This document shows positions 25,189 through 38,032 of a DNA stretch of 64,000 nt, piece by piece. The stretch spans positions 211,268-275,267 of the forward strand of contig VDFB02187766.1 of NCBI GenBank assembly GCA_007258455.2, read 5' to 3'. The position numbers and the translations under genes are program-made. The notes under the pieces were generated by a model. That model saw only the letters and a list, made by a program, of their open reading frames with translations. It did not search any database and had not been told where the DNA came from. Origin of the DNA: Sequoia sempervirens (lineage: Eukaryota > Streptophyta > Pinopsida > Cupressales > Cupressaceae). Position 1 is the first letter of the stretch; each line of letters begins with the position of its first letter.

Positions 25189-27693
25189 AACCTAATGCTA
25201 GTCCTCCAGCATTAAACTTTTTGGTTGTCTCTCTGAAATCAGTGGTTGAGGCATGACCCTGAAATGAAGTTCTAAATTTGTAATAAAAACCTCTGAAACT
25301 CTGCCAACTTCCATACCTATGAGCTTCTGTATCTTCATTAATATTTGTAGCTCGGTAGGGATAAAGAGGCCACATCAGCACAGGATGTCTAAATGTCAAG
25401 GGCAACCACAATTCAAACCTCTTTTGAAGGCCCAACTGTATGTATCTGTTTGATCTTTTGAGAGCTGCCATAAAATTTAGGGGACTGTGAGGCTCAGACC
25501 TTTTTAACCCAACAGTCAATCTCTCCCATCTCTTCTCAATTCTGGAGTATGACAACTTCCAAAATGAGTATGTATGTTCTTGAAACTCATCATACACCTA
25601 TTTTCTGAGGTCGAATATTTTCATCCTAACTGTATTATTATTATGGCCATATGCCACAGTAAGCCAGGTTTTCAACATTGTATAGGGGTCTGAACTCTCA
25701 GGGTGTAATGGAATAGGCTCATCCCTTTCAACTTCTTCGTATGCTTCCAATTTCCTACCATAATTAGCTTCGTTTTCCGCCCAAGAAATGAGTGATCTTA
25801 AATGAATGTCGCCAATGTACAAAAGTGGATTCCACTCTGTTTCCAAGGGAATTATAAAGCCATGCAAATAAAATTTGCACAAAGAATTCCTTAGCCAATT
25901 AGGAGCTACCTGGTATGCGTCATAGAATTCTTTAGTAGTGTGAATAACATGATCTAGATTCTTGGAAATTATCATTAACTGGAACCACAAAAATTGTTCC
26001 TTGAGACATAGAGCATAAACTCTAGGTGGTGGTCTACACTCCATAATCTTACCAATTATTGTCATCATTTCATTCATTTTCTCCTTTAACTCCTGAATTT
26101 CCTATTTCTGCCTTTCAATGTTTCTTTTCAGTTTCTTATTTTCTTCCTCCCAAAGACTTTGTTGCATTTCAGTCTTGGCTAGGTGGTGGAAACTCAAGGT
26201 CTACAATGTGACTGGTCTCCATGTGTTTCTAAGATATTCCAAGAATTCAATCAAAAATGTGTTTTTGTAAACAACCATGGCTTGACAAGTTTCAGGGGAT
26301 AATGAAGCTTCATTGGCCACTTCCAATTGTTCAGGTTGTTCCTCCTCTTGCTGTAGGATGAATTCCTGTTGCCGTAGTGGAGAAGACTGTGCTTCCTCCA
26401 AAATCTACATAGCCACAACAGCCAAGTCATCAAGACTTGGTACCCCCTTTGATTATGCTCAACTTCCCTTGTGTTAATTTGTTCCTCTTCAGGAATAACA
26501 AATAGACTATGTGCAACATTCTCAGATACATCCTGAGAGACATTATGTTCAGAACCTACAGATTCCTCTAAAATTATGATAACTTCAGGTTGAGGTGAAG
26601 CAGGGGAGACTTTACATTGTTTTCTTGTTGAAACTCTTCTTGGAAATGTTGCAGCTGTCGGAGGTTCTCTCATAGCTTTCATCTTTTTGAATTGCCTAGA
26701 GGGCTATGCCTTATCAGAAGATGATGGTGAACTTGTGGTCGCAACAGGCGTTGCTATAGGAGAAATTACTGCAGGAGAAGATGCTATAGGAGTAGAGCAT
26801 TGCCATTTTTGAGGATGAGGGTCAGATTCTAGGGTTTTTTCCGCCCCAAATGACTCTCCTGCCTTTGTTTTTCCTTTTTCTCTCCTACTGACAGACCTAG
26901 TTTGCACCCGGACAGAGGACTCTAGTGTGAACACTGCAGGACTAGGTGCTACAGGAGCAGATGACCCTTGCCCTACTTCCCTACTGGTAAATGTTGTTTT
27001 CTCTTTCTTTTTCTTAGGTCATGGAGTAAGTGCCCTAGGGGGTTCTAGAAGTTGCAAGCTCTTTTGGGAAACAAATTATTGCTAGGAAAGAGGTGACACA
27101 TCCCTCAAAGAGCATTCAATCAACAGTTTAATAAGGGCATGATGGGCAATAGAATTATCCCTCCCTCTCTAGGTTTCATGGGCGCATTGCTTCAAAAGAT
27201 TTAACAAAAAATTTGGGACATTAACAACTAACCCATGCCTCATATGACTCAACAATTTAAAATGGTAGGAATGTAGGTAAGAAAAACGGCCTTCACATGT
27301 TAAGTACCTGATTATAAAAGTAGCATATTCTGGATATGGGGGAGGAAATGACACTCGCTTGCATCCTTGCTTAGAGACCTCCAAGGGTCCATTAGTTGGT
27401 ACTATAAATTCTACCCTAGCAGAAACAACATCTAAAGAAAAATTATCTCTTATAGCTGGAAGCTCGGTTACCTCTGCAATTCATTCCTCAGTTACAGCTA
27501 TTGTTAAACCCCATACTGTAGCCTCTCCTTCAGAAAGGGTTCTTAAAAGTTCACTTGCGGCTTCCTCATTGAAAGCATCTAACCTCAAAAATTAATTCAA
27601 CCAACTACAGAGGCTGAATGCTTGAACTGTTTGAGGATTCTGTGTCAATATCTCATGAGCTATAGGCTCATGTCTTACCAGTTGACCACTCAT
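25187..27693 (-). pseudogene. Element B extra ORF after integrase
   Basis: About 830 codons, broken by roughly seven stops and some frame changes. A likely start is MSGQLVRHEP at 27693. The N-terminal third contains ATVWGLTIAVTEE, then FPPPYPEYATFIIRYLTCEG and LSHMRHGLVVNVPNFLL. This resembles the putative transposon-protein domain seen in plant retroelement ORFs. The middle is low-complexity and rich in Ser, Pro and Thr. The last part (25187-26077) is better kept: a 159-codon frame followed by a 136-codon frame. No signal peptide or clear membrane anchor was seen, so an envelope role is not supported. Function unknown. Confidence 0.7.
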
Positions 27694-28359
27694 ATTCACA
27701 ATTGTCTCAGCTAAAACTTAAACTCTTTTTTGAAAATCCAAAGAAAACTTTTCTGCTCTATTCTTTCTATCCTGCCATCACTTTCTCTTCTTTTTCAAGA
27801 ATGAACTCAAAAGATATTTGCATGTAATAATTGTTACAACTACTTAAACAAGTAGTTTTAATTGCAATTTAGGATGGAAACATCTAGTCATATTTGGAAA
27901 GTATAAGAAAATAATAAAGAAAAATATCTGAACAGTTGTGACAATAACATAAGTGAAATAGATTATCCCACCCCCTACTTAAAATATGACATGTGTCCAC
28001 ACATGTACTAAGGAATAGGTAGAGATCAGGTAATAATGACTGATATAGACATAATAGTAAATGAATAAAATGAAATAAATCAATGATGCGACAACAAAAG
28101 ATATCACGTACCTTTCAATAAATGCGCGTACGTGTTGAGAAAGATGATGACTCCAGCATGAGATGACAGTTGGGAATGAAATCATAATTAAGGGTGGTGT
28201 AGATGAATGATGTGGATGGGTGATGTGGATGGATGAGATGCATGGAGGGAATGGATGGATGGGATGGAAGATAAGGAAGTGGGATGTGGCGATGAGTGGG
28301 AACAAAGAAAAAGGGTTTCCTTAAAAAGGAAACCCTTATTATGAGCATGCATTGTAACA
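27694..28359 (-). other. Element B spacer between integrase and extra ORF
   Basis: Non-coding. It includes a GATG/TGGA-rich simple stretch at about 28195-28270. Short frames in it are artefacts of that repeat. Confidence 0.6.
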
Positions 28360-29615
28360 TTATGGTGAAGTTGTAGGAGAAAGGTTAAAGCCTTTTATTG
28401 CAGGAAGATTAGTGGTAGGATCCTGAACAAATTGTTGCATGAATTCTTCTTTTGAGATTGGCTTACGATACAACTGAAGACGGTGTCCATTAACCAGTAG
28501 CTTGAATCGAACAGGATCAATTGTGACTAATTGAACTGAACCATTATCAAATACATTCTCAATTTCATATGGGACAAGCCATCGGGTGGTGAGTTTACCT
28601 TGATTTTATTTATACCTCGAATCATAGAGCAGGGCCCAATCACCGATAGAGAATTGCTTAGTTCGGATATGGTGGTCATGCCATTTCTTCCTTTGCTGCT
28701 ATACAATTTCTGTATGCTGGAGGGCTGCTTTTCTGAGTTCATCTAGCACATTCAGCTATAGGAGTCATTCCTTTTGGGCTTCAAAAATGTCAATATTAAG
28801 TTCTAAAGCAGTCCTCAAGGTTTTGTGCTCAAATTATATTGGCAACATGGCAGTCTTTCCATAGAGTAATTCAAAAGGAGTAAACCCTGTAGTTGTCTTC
28901 CACGTTGTCCTATAGGCCCAGACGGCTTTAGGAAGTTGACTGCTCCAATCTTTCTTGTGTAGCTGAACTATCTTTGTAAGTATCGCCTCAATTTCTATGT
29001 TGGTAACTTATGCTTGACCATTGGCTTGAGGGTGATAGGGGCTAGACTTTTGTGTCAGATCTTATAATCATTCATTAGTGCATTGATTAAATTAGATGTA
29101 AATTGAGCTCCTTGATCTGTGACAAGTTCCCTGGGGACTCCAAACCGAGTAAAGATTTGCTCATACTGGAATTCAGCAACCTTGTTGTCACGGGCATGAG
29201 TCATTGCTTGCACTTCCACCCATTTGGTTACATAATCAGTACAAACTAAAATATATGATTTCCCATTGGATGGAGGATCAATAGGTCCACAAAAATCCAT
29301 GCCCCACTTATCAAAGGGACTGACAACCACTTGAGGATACAGGGGCATTTCATCAGACCTTGTTGGTCTTCCCATGCGTTGACATCTATCACATTTCCTG
29401 GTATAGGCCGCAACATCTCTGTGTAGTGTAGGCCAATAGTATCCAATAGTAAGCACCTTCATAGATGTTCTTTTTGCTGCAAAGTGCCCACCACATGGCT
29501 CATCATGACAAGCATGTAGTATGTCATAGGTTTCATCTTACCTTACACATCTTCTTATGACCTAGTCAGGTCCTGTGTAGAATAAACAATCTGCAATCCA
29601 TGAAAAGTTAAAACT
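28360..29615 (-). pseudogene. Element B integrase (decayed)
   Basis: The zinc-binding part reads HACHDEPCGGHF and CDRCQRMG. The core has WGMDFCGPI (first Asp) and VTDQGAQFTSNLI (second Asp). The catalytic Glu codon is replaced by a stop (ANGQA-stop-VTN near 29010), and a one-base frameshift precedes it near 29045. A GPY/F-like module follows (GDWALLYDSRY, LTTRWLVPYEIENVF). The stop is near 28360. Element C separates this from the RNase H at 36054. Confidence 0.88.
29611..29615. repeat. Target site duplication of element C, left
   Basis: AAACT, repeated at 36049-36053. Confidence 0.95.
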
Positions 29616-30490
29616 TGATGTAGGAGCATCCAGTGGTGTGAGGGAAATCTTACATCACCAAAAGATGATTTCCATTTTTTGTTCTTGTTGTTTTCTTTTT
29701 GTAGATGTTTTTGCATTTTTGGATACCCTTTTCATCGAATAAGAGTTTCCAACTTTCAGAACTGCTTTTCTATTTTTTCTACTCAACTGCTATTTTTAGC
29801 AGGTTTGAATTTGAAGTCGTGGGAAGATAGAAATTTATGGGAAGGTTTGGGATGGAAAAATACACAGTCTGGTGAAAGAATCAGGCCAAGATCATTCATG
29901 ATTTGAAAGTTATTCAAGTTCCAGTTTCTGCTTTTTGCCCTGAAAAACCTTTTGAGCTCAATTTGAGGCACTAAACGATCCCGGATGGGCCTGAAAATTT
30001 GTGGAAACACCAAAGTAGTCCATCAAAATCCTACTTTGTAGAAAATAATTTTTTCAAGAGCTTTCCAAAAAGGTATTATAATTGAAGATCCAACGGTCGG
30101 ATTAAAAGTTATGGTTGTCGGAAGTTGGTGCATATTTTAGAAATTTGCTAATTTTCGACTGTGAATTTAAACTTGAATTTCAAATTGTAATTTTCGCGCC
30201 AAACCACAAAAACTCATATATTGAATGTTGTTTTTGGTTCCAAACAAAAAATGGGCTATTTATGGGCTAGTTTCTGATTTTTGGCTAGCTTTTTGGAGAG
30301 AGAGTTCGCATGCTGCAAAAAGGGGATTTTCTGTAATTCTATAATTCTTTTCTGAAACTTTTGTAGCTTGCATGTATCGTAAAGCTTGAGGATTTGGGAT
30401 CCTCTGCATGTAATATTTTCTTTATTGAATAATAATCAAGTTTTCTAGTTGTGAGTATTGTTTTTGTGTCTCGGGTTTGCTCCCTCGTCA
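29616..30490 (+). repeat. Element C 5' LTR
   Basis: 875 bp, TGATGTAGG to CGTCA. It aligns with 35171-36048 with scattered substitutions. Confidence 0.95.
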
Positions 30491-30491
30491 A

Positions 30492-30506
30492 GTGGTATCA
30501 AAGTGG
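30492..30506 (+). promoter_or_regulatory. Element C primer binding site
   Basis: GTGGTATCAAAGTGG begins one base after the LTR. It fits the TGGTATCAGAGC site used with initiator Met tRNA, with one change. Confidence 0.85.
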
Positions 30507-30599
30507 GTTTTCCTGAGCATGTGGATAGATCGTCGATCATGAGGCAGTTCGCACCAGGACCGTAGTTGTGGGTTCAAAATATTCAAGATTCCTCCCAGA

Positions 30600-31660
30600 G
30601 TGATTCCTGGTAGGCGTGGTAGTGCCAGAGGTGGCATAAATACTGGTGGAAGAGATCCATTGGCTGCCAAGGGTTTCAGAGCCCTCCAAAGACAAATCAA
30701 TGCATTGCAGGAGCAAATGGGAAGAGGGTTAGACCTGGGAAGGAGAGGAGAAAGCGAGGATGAAGAAGAGGTGGAAGATACAGATGTAAAAGAGGAAGGA
30801 GAAGCTATTGATCAAGATCAAATGTGGCTGATTAGGTCCATTTCAAAGATCAAAAAAAGACCTAGAATAGAAGTCCCCAGTTATTCTGGAAGTCTGAACC
30901 CGGAAGAGTTGATCGATTGGATCAATGAGCTAGAAGAATATTTTGAGTATGAAGAAGTAGAGGACCCAGATCGGGTTAAGTTTGCAAAAATAAAGCTGAA
31001 GGACCATGCCAATATTTGGTGGAAAGAGATCCAGTTGGAGAGAAATCAAAGAGGAAAAGGAAAGATCAGCAGTTGGGATCGCATGGTGGAGAAATTGAAG
31101 AAGCAATTCATACTAGTAGACTACGAGTTAGATCTGTTGAAGAAATTGCAAGGGTTGAAGCAAGGAAGTAGATCTATGAAAGAATACAAAGAATATTTTC
31201 AGAAGATGATCATCAGAACAGGCCATGTAGAGGCCAACAAGGAGAAGGTAGCCCGTTATCTTAATGGGTTATGACCGAGCATTCAAGAGGAGCTAAGCCT
31301 GGTCAGAATGACCACAATTGAGGATGCATACCAGTTTTCCCAGAAAGTTGAGGAGAAATTGAACAAAAGATTTGACAACAAGCAAAAAGCTCAAGGAGGT
31401 CAAAGTGGAAGGGGTAGTGGAAGATCTTTTGGGAGCCGAAATGAGAATGAAAGGAAAAATGAAGATGTGGGTACTAGTTGAAGCCAGAGGAATGACAATT
31501 TCTACCACCCTCGTGATTAAAATAATGGTGATAAAAGAGGTAGAGGACGAGGAAGATTTGGGCCAGGGCCTGGAAGAGGTGGTTTCAGAGGAACTTGTTT
31601 CCATTGTTGTGAAGAAGGGCATCGAGCCTATGAATGTCCACAACACCAAGGAAGGATAGA
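30600..31660 (+). pseudogene. Element C gag (decayed)
   Basis: The open frame starts at a GTG (30600), so the ATG seems lost. The N-terminal part is Arg/Gly-rich, then acidic. The capsid core shows PRIEVPSYSGSLNPEELIDW and IWWKEIQ. A stop falls after RYLNGL at 31272-31274; the frame continues (SIQEELSLVRM) to a Gly/Arg-rich tail and a zinc knuckle CFHCCEEGHRAYEC near 31600, with all four ligands present. Confidence 0.88.
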
Positions 31661-33660
31661 CAGAAGACCCAAAGCCCATGGAAGGGTTGCACATGTAGAT
31701 GAGGAGGTGCAGTCCAAACATTCAGATGATGCTGAAAAGGGAGAAGCCCTAGTGGTTAGAAGAGCCCTGGTGACTGAAGATAGTGACTCAGAACACATGA
31801 AGAATTTGTTCCGCACAAGATGCAAGTGTGAAGAAAAATGTTGTGATGTCATTATTGATAGTGGGAGCACTGATAATTTGGTGTCAGAAGAGATGGTTAC
31901 GAAGTTGGAGTTGAAAAGGAAAAGGCATCCACACCCATATTGGATTGCATGGTTGTAGAAAGACCACAAAGTTCTGGCCAATGAGCAGTGCCTGGTGAAG
32001 TTCAAGATTAGAAGCTATCATGATGAGGTACTCTGTGATATCATCCCCATGGATGCATGTCACATGTTGGTGGGGAGGTCGTGGCAGTTCGATAGGTGTG
32101 TTGTACATGATGGCCATGCAAACACTTATTCCTTGATGAAGGATGGAATCCGCCATAAGTTGAAACCCCTGAAGAAGGACGAAGAAAGGGTATGTAGTAG
32201 TGCTAGAATTTTTTTTGTTGATGGAAGGAAATTTTTAGAAGGCATGAAGCATGAGCATATGTGTTATGCATTGATTCCTAGAATGGAAAAGGAAGATAGT
32301 GAGAAGGTGCCAGTAGAAGTTTCTAGACTATTGGATGAGTTTCAGGAGATTATTTCTAATAACGTACCTGAGGGTTTACCACCAATGAGGAAGATCAGTC
32401 ATCGGATTGACTTGATCCCTGGAGCTAGTTTTCCAAATAAAGCAGCTCACATAATGACTTCTGTAGAAAATGAGGAGTTGAACAGATAAGTTCAAGATTT
32501 GTTGAGAAAGGGTTTGATTCGAGAGAGTCTAAGCCCATGTGCAGTACTTGCAGTACTAGCACCAAAGAAGGATGGGGAGTGGAGGATGTGTATAGACTCC
32601 AGATCTATAAATAAGATAACAATCAAGTACAGATTTCCTTGCCAAGGATTGATGACCTGATGGACTGTTTGAGTAGAGCATAGTACTTCACAAAGATTGA
32701 TCTGAAGAGCAGATATCACTAGATCTGGATTCGAAAGGGTGATAAATGGAATACTTCCTTCAAGAACAAGGAGGGCCTGTACGAGTGGTTAGTCATGCCT
32801 TTTGGGCTAACCAATGCACTGAGCACATTCATGCGGCTCATGAACGAGGTACTAAAAGAGTTTCTGGAGAATTTTGTCATTATGTACTTAGATGATATTT
32901 TAATATTCAGTAAGTCCCTAGGTGAGAATTTGATGCATATTCGTAGAGTCTTTGAAAAGTTGAGAGAAGAGAAATTGTTGATTAATTTGAAAAAGTGTAG
33001 TTTTGTGAAGGAGTTAGTGTACTTGGGGTTTGTTGTCTCAGTAGAAGGTCTCAAGATGGACCCAGAGAAGGTGAAGGCTATTCTAGAATGGCCTACCCCA
33101 AGAACTGCTACTGAGGTGAGATTTTTCCATGGTTTGGCAAGTTTTACATAAAGTTCATTAGAAACTTCAGTAGTATTTGTGCACCCTTGACTAAAACAAT
33201 CAGAGGGGATAGAAAAGAGTTCAAGTGGAGCACCGGAGCAGCGAAGAGTTTTGATTTGCTGAAGCAAAAGGTGATAGAGCAACCAGTTTTAGCCCTCCTA
33301 GATTTCAATAAGGTGTTTTAAGGTGGATTGTGATGCCAGTGGTTGTACCATTAGAGTAGTGATGAGCCAAGAAGGTAAGCCCATTTCCTATTTTAGTGAA
33401 AAGTTAAATGATGCAAAGAGAAAGTACTCTATGTATGATTAGGAATTTTATGAAATAGTTCAAGCATTAAAGAAATGGAGACATTATCTGTTGCCAAAGG
33501 AATTTGTTTTTTTTACTGATCATCAAGCATTACAGTATCTGAGTAGTCAGGGAAAGTTAAATCAGAGGCATATGAAATGGATAGAATTTTTGTAGAGTTA
33601 TACCTTTGTTTTAAAGCATAGGAGTGGCAAGTCAAATAGGGTTGTAGATGCCTTAAGTAG
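31661..33660 (+). pseudogene. Element C protease, reverse transcriptase and RNase H
   Basis: Protease active site DSGSTDN at about 31858. A stop at 31957 and another at 32487 break the frame before RT. RT begins [12 protein letters not shown], then [18 protein letters not shown], then a frameshift near 32640. The open frame 32795-33151 holds MPFGLTNA and the intact YLDD box at 32885-32896. RNase H follows (CDASGCTIRVVMSQEGKPI, YFSEKLNDAK, FFTDHQALQYLSSQGKLNQ) with several stops to about 33660. Confidence 0.9.
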
Positions 33661-34875
33661 GAGGAAAACATTGTTGACAAAGATGCAGATTGAAGTGGTT
33701 GGGTTCAATGAACTCAAGACACTATATCCTGAAGATCTTGATTTTGTAGAGGCTTGGAAAGCTTGCAAGGAGCCTGTTACAGTTGACAGGATGAAGTGGC
33801 TAGATTTCATAATCCAGGATGGCATGTTGTTTAAGGGAAGCCAATTGTGTATTTTGAGGAGTTCCATGAGGGAGAACCTGATAAAGGAGAAGCATAGTGG
33901 AGGAATGGCAGGACATTTTGGTCGGGATAAGACCATTGCCATTATCAGTGAGCATTATTATTGGCCTCAATTATCACAAGATGTGAAGAAGTTTGTGCAG
34001 AGTTGCATGGTATGTCAAATTGGCTAAAGGAGTGAGCCAGAATACTGGGTTGTATCAACCCTTACCTATACTAGAGAGGCCATGGGAGGATATAAGTATG
34101 GACTTTGTTCTTGGTTTTCCAAGGACACAGAGAGGGAATGATTAAGTATTTGTGGTAGTTGACAGGTTTTCAAAGATGGCACATTTCATCCCATGCCAAA
34201 AGACCCATGATGCGGTCCACATTGCTGACTTGTTCTTAGAGAGGTGGTGAGGTTACATGGTCTACCAAAGAGTATAGTCTCAGTCGTGACACAAAATTTG
34301 TTGGATACTTTTGGAGGACCTTGTGGAAGAAATTGAAAACAGAGTTGAAGTTCAGTTCTGCACACCATCCACAAACTGATGGGTAGACTGAGGTTGTGAA
34401 TAGAAGTCTGGGTAACCTACTGAGATGCTTGGTAGGAGATAAACCTAAGGGATGGGACTTGATCTTACCAGGCAGAATTTTCTTACAACAATTATGTCAA
34501 TAGAAGTACTGGTAGATCACCATTCCAATTGTGTATGGAGGTAGTCCCAGAACAACTCCAGAATTGAGGAAGATGAACCAAGAGAAGAAGACTAGTGCTG
34601 AAGCTGAAGAATTTGCAGAGCACATCAAGAATATACATGAGAATGTAAGAGAACATATTAACAAGATGAATATGCAGTATAAGGCTAAGGCAGATCTAGA
34701 AGAGGAGGTATAAGGAGTTTCAGATTGGTGATGAAGTGATGGTCCACTTGAAGAAAGAAAGGTTTTTAGTGGGAACTATAACAAACCGAAGATGAAGAAG
34801 TTTGGTCCCTATAAATGTGAAGAGGCATGAATCGGGGAATGCATATTAGGTAGAGTTGCCGATAGAGTCAACATT
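33661..34875 (+). pseudogene. Element C integrase (decayed)
   Basis: The 118-codon frame 33671-34027 holds the zinc-binding part: HSGGMAGHFG, YYWPQL and SCMVCQIG. The core shows [12 protein letters not shown] (first Asp), RDTKFVGYF (second Asp) and HHPQTDG-stop-TEVVNRSL (Glu kept, a stop three codons before). Frame changes occur near 34025 and 34235 and again in the C-terminal region. The integrase C-terminal part is only traceable in pieces (GDEVMVHLKKERF). Confidence 0.85.
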
Positions 34876-35139
34876 TTGTGTTCAATATTTCAGATTGACA
34901 AGTATCATGAAGGTGGCGCAGAGGAAGTACCAACGATGGAGCAGTGTAGCATTCTAGCACCTACTTCAGAGAAGGAGGAGATTGAAGAAATCCTAGATAG
35001 CCGTGTGGGAAGGAGTACTAGAAAAAGACAATATGAAGAATATTTGGTAAAATGGAGAGGAAGGCCTATCAAAGATTCATCCTGGCTGTCTAAGGCAGAG
35101 GTTGACGATTTGGGTTTTCCTCAACCATCTGAGACGTGA
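34876..35139 (+). pseudogene. Element C chromodomain tail
   Basis: An 87-codon open frame. EEIEEILDSRVGRS leads into YEEYLVKWRGRPIKDSSWL, the core of a chromodomain. In chromoviruses this tail of integrase directs insertion to particular chromatin. Compared with the usual fold, the aromatic cage residues are partly kept (Y, W and the later W). It ends in TGA at 35137. Confidence 0.88.
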
Positions 35140-35170
35140 CAGGGTCACTTCTCAAATTACCCTAGGTGTC

Positions 35171-36048
35171 TGATGCAGGAGCATCCAGGGGTGTGAGGGA
35201 AATCTTGCATCACCCAAAAGATAATTTCCATTTTTTGTTCCTATTGTTTTCTTTTTGTAGATGTTTTTGCATTTTTGAATACCCTTTTCGTCGAATAAGA
35301 GTTTCCAACTTTCAGAACTGCTTTTCTGCTTTTTCTACTCAACTGCTATTTTTAGGAGGTTTGAATTTGAAGTCGTGGGAAGACATAAATTTATGGGAAG
35401 GTTCAGGATGGAAAAATACACAGTCTGGTGAAAGAATCAAGTCAAGATCATTCACGATTTGAAAGTTATTCAAGTTCCAGTTTCTGCTTTTTTCTCTAAA
35501 AAAACCTTCTGAGTTTAGTTTGAGGCAATAAACGATCCCAGATGGGCCTGAAAAATTTGTGGAAATGCCAAAGTAGTTCACCAAAGACCTACTTTGCAGA
35601 ATATTTTCTTTTTGAGAGCTTTCCAAAAAGGTATTATTATTGAAGATCCAACGGTCAGATTAAAAGTTATGGCTACCGGAAGTTGGTGCATATTTTAGAA
35701 ATGTGCTAATTTTTTACTGTGAATTTAAACTTGAATTTTAAATTGTAATTTTGGTGCCAAACTGCCAAAACTCATATCTTGAATGTTGTTTTTGGTTCCA
35801 AATGGAAAATGGGCTATTTATGGGCTAGTTTCTGATTTTTGGGTAGCTTTTTGGAGAGAGAGTTTGCATACAGCGAAAAGGGGATTTTCTGTAATTCTAT
35901 AATTCTTTTCTGAAACTTTTGTAGCTTGCATGTATCGCAAAGCTCGAGGATTTTGGATCCTCTGCATGTAAGATTTTCTTTATTGAATAATAATCAAGTT
36001 TGCTAGTTGTGAGTATTGTTTTTGTGTCTCGGGTTTGCTCCCTCATCA
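35171..36048 (+). repeat. Element C 3' LTR
   Basis: 878 bp, TGATGCAGG to CATCA, followed by the AAACT duplication. The sequence just before it (CTAGGTGTC) is not a good polypurine tract. Confidence 0.94.
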
Positions 36049-36053
36049 AAACT

Positions 36054-37010
36054 TTTCTCCACCAACAATTGTTTTTCCTTTGGGGAAAAATGGGCTGGAA
36101 TCTGGTTGACTACCAAGTAATTTGCAATATCTGCATACCATGGGGTACGAGTAGCAATGAAAAATAGATGTTCATCAGGAAATCTATCATCAATTACCTC
36201 TGGTGTGCTAGGTGTAGTCGTTTGAAGCCTTGATAAGAAATCAACCACTACATTAGTTTGTCATGGTTTATCAATGATTGTGATATCAAATTCCTACAAC
36301 AATAGGAGCCATCTTGCTAATCTGCCAGATATGGCAGGTTTATTTATGAGGTACCTTATTGCTGCATGGTCTGTATGAACAAATACTTGGTAACCAGTGA
36401 CATAGTGTCAGAACTTGTTTAAAGCATACATAACTGATAACAATTCTTTTTCTGTGACAGTATAATTTAATTCAGGACCTTGCAAGTTTTTGCTAATAAA
36501 ATATATAGCATGCTCAATAGAATCCTCTTTTTGTCCTAAAACTGCCCCTATTGCATAATCAGAAGTGTCTGTGTGTATATGGAAAGGAAAAATCCACTTC
36601 GATCCTTGAAGAACAGGTGCTTGAGTAAGCAAGTTCTTCAGTTGCAGGAAAGATTTGTCACAGGCTTCAGTGCAATTAATTTTAGAATCTTTAGTCAACA
36701 AGGCATATAATGGACTGGCTAATGAATCTTCTATAATATCCACGATGTCCTAGGAAGCTTCTAACATCCTTTTTTTTTGTAGGTGTTGGAAAAGTTAGAA
36801 TAACTTCTATTTTTGCAGGATCAACCTGAATTCTTGCTTGAGAGATATGGTGGCCTAAAACAATTCCCTCTTGTATCATCATGAAGCATTTCTCACTATT
36901 CAAAGACAAATTATCTTCTTGACATCTTTTCAACACTTTTTCCAAATTGGCTAATGCTTCTTCATAAGTGACTCCATAAGCAGTGAAGTGATCTATGTAG
37001 AGGATCTATT
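36054..37010 (-). pseudogene. Element B RT remnant and RNase H
   Basis: On the minus strand it starts at YIDHFTAYG (36985-36999), the catalytic box with the second Asp changed to His. The thumb follows (LEKVLKRCQEDNLSLNSEKC, VLGHHIS, VRSFLGHRGYYRRF), then RNase H (HIHTDTSDYAIGAVLGQ, YFISKNLQGPELNYTVTEKE, HTDHAAIRYL). The fingers and most of the palm are absent: upstream sequence is the protease-RT linker, so about 150 codons are deleted near 37011-37050. Confidence 0.88.
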
Positions 37011-37487
37011 CCCTTCATATCCCCATATATGCAAAGCTCTGTGTTGTTCTTGCAACATTGTGACTAGGGCGTTTGTTGATATTGAGGCACTTATTATTGA
37101 TATTCAGACAACAGTCTGGAGATACTTCTACTTGTTTGATAAGATCATTCATGGAGGCTGTTGATAATAGTGGTGTTTGTATTTTAGATGGAATCAAATT
37201 TTGATAAACGGCAGGAGATTCAGATGACAGGTTCTCAGAATTCAATTGCTATAGGAAACACTGCTGAAGACTGCTATCTACTACAGATGGGCTACTCAGA
37301 CCAGGATTGGACTGCAAAATATTGAAAATTAGGTCATCCTCACTCTGAAGCTGAGAAAATGGATTAGCATCATTAGCTGAACCAATGAATTGACTTCTTT
37401 AGTTTCCTCTCCTAAATATGGCCAAATTAGTTGAGACGAATCTGGCTGAGGCTGAGCAGGTGGGTATAAAGCCAATTCCTTTTTTGA

Positions 37488-38032
37488 CTAACCATCATAA
37501 ATTGTCACGTCTCTAGAATGACATCCTATAAAAGCATCAATTGTAGCTAACCATGGTCTACCTAGGATGATAGGATATCCTCCCAAAGTGGCCTTAGTGG
37601 ACAACATGGTAAAATATGCTAGGTATTCCCAAGACTCAAAGATGACAATAACATCTACCATTCCATCAGGTTTTATTGTGGAACTATTAGCAAGCTGCAA
37701 GAATGTAGGTGTAGACCGAATGTTTAAGATATTCAATACTCCATTGTATTCTTGGTCATTACATTGATGGCTACCCCAAGGTCAATCAAAACATTCTTTA
37801 TTATTTGGCCATTAATATTTATTTGTAGCACAAGACTCCCAAGGTTAGTATATTTTGGAATTACTACCTTCCCTAACATAATATCTGCCAACTGTCTTAG
37901 AACATAGATTTTTTGAGGATCCTTTTTCTTTCTTCCTGGTTTCTTCAAACAAACCTCTTTAATGGATTTTCCATAAATTGGAACATCCTTAATGGCTTGA
38001 AAAAGGGGTATTTTAATGTGTACATTCTTCAA
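37488..38032 (-). pseudogene. Element B protease (decayed)
   Basis: LIDLGVAINVM stands where D-S/T-G-A is expected, so the catalytic triplet is altered. The closing IILGRPWLATIDA is kept. The two frames overlap by a few bases at 37733-37736, indicating a frameshift. Between here and RT (37015-37480) there is a linker without known domain. Confidence 0.8.

Larger units (their letters stand above)
29616..36048 (+). mobile_element. Element C: chromovirus (Ty3/Gypsy) nested in B
   Basis: 6,433 bp with two LTRs, an initiator-Met-type primer site, a perfect 5-bp target duplication and a C-terminal chromodomain. Order: gag, protease, RT, RNase H, integrase, chromodomain. The insertion point lies in the pol of B between RNase H and integrase. 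All frames carry stops or shifts, though the RT active site is kept. The clade within chromoviruses was not determined. Confidence 0.96.

Noticed and set aside
27979..28360. Pro/His/Ser-rich frames on the minus strand
   Set aside because: Artefact of a GATG/TGGA-rich simple sequence.
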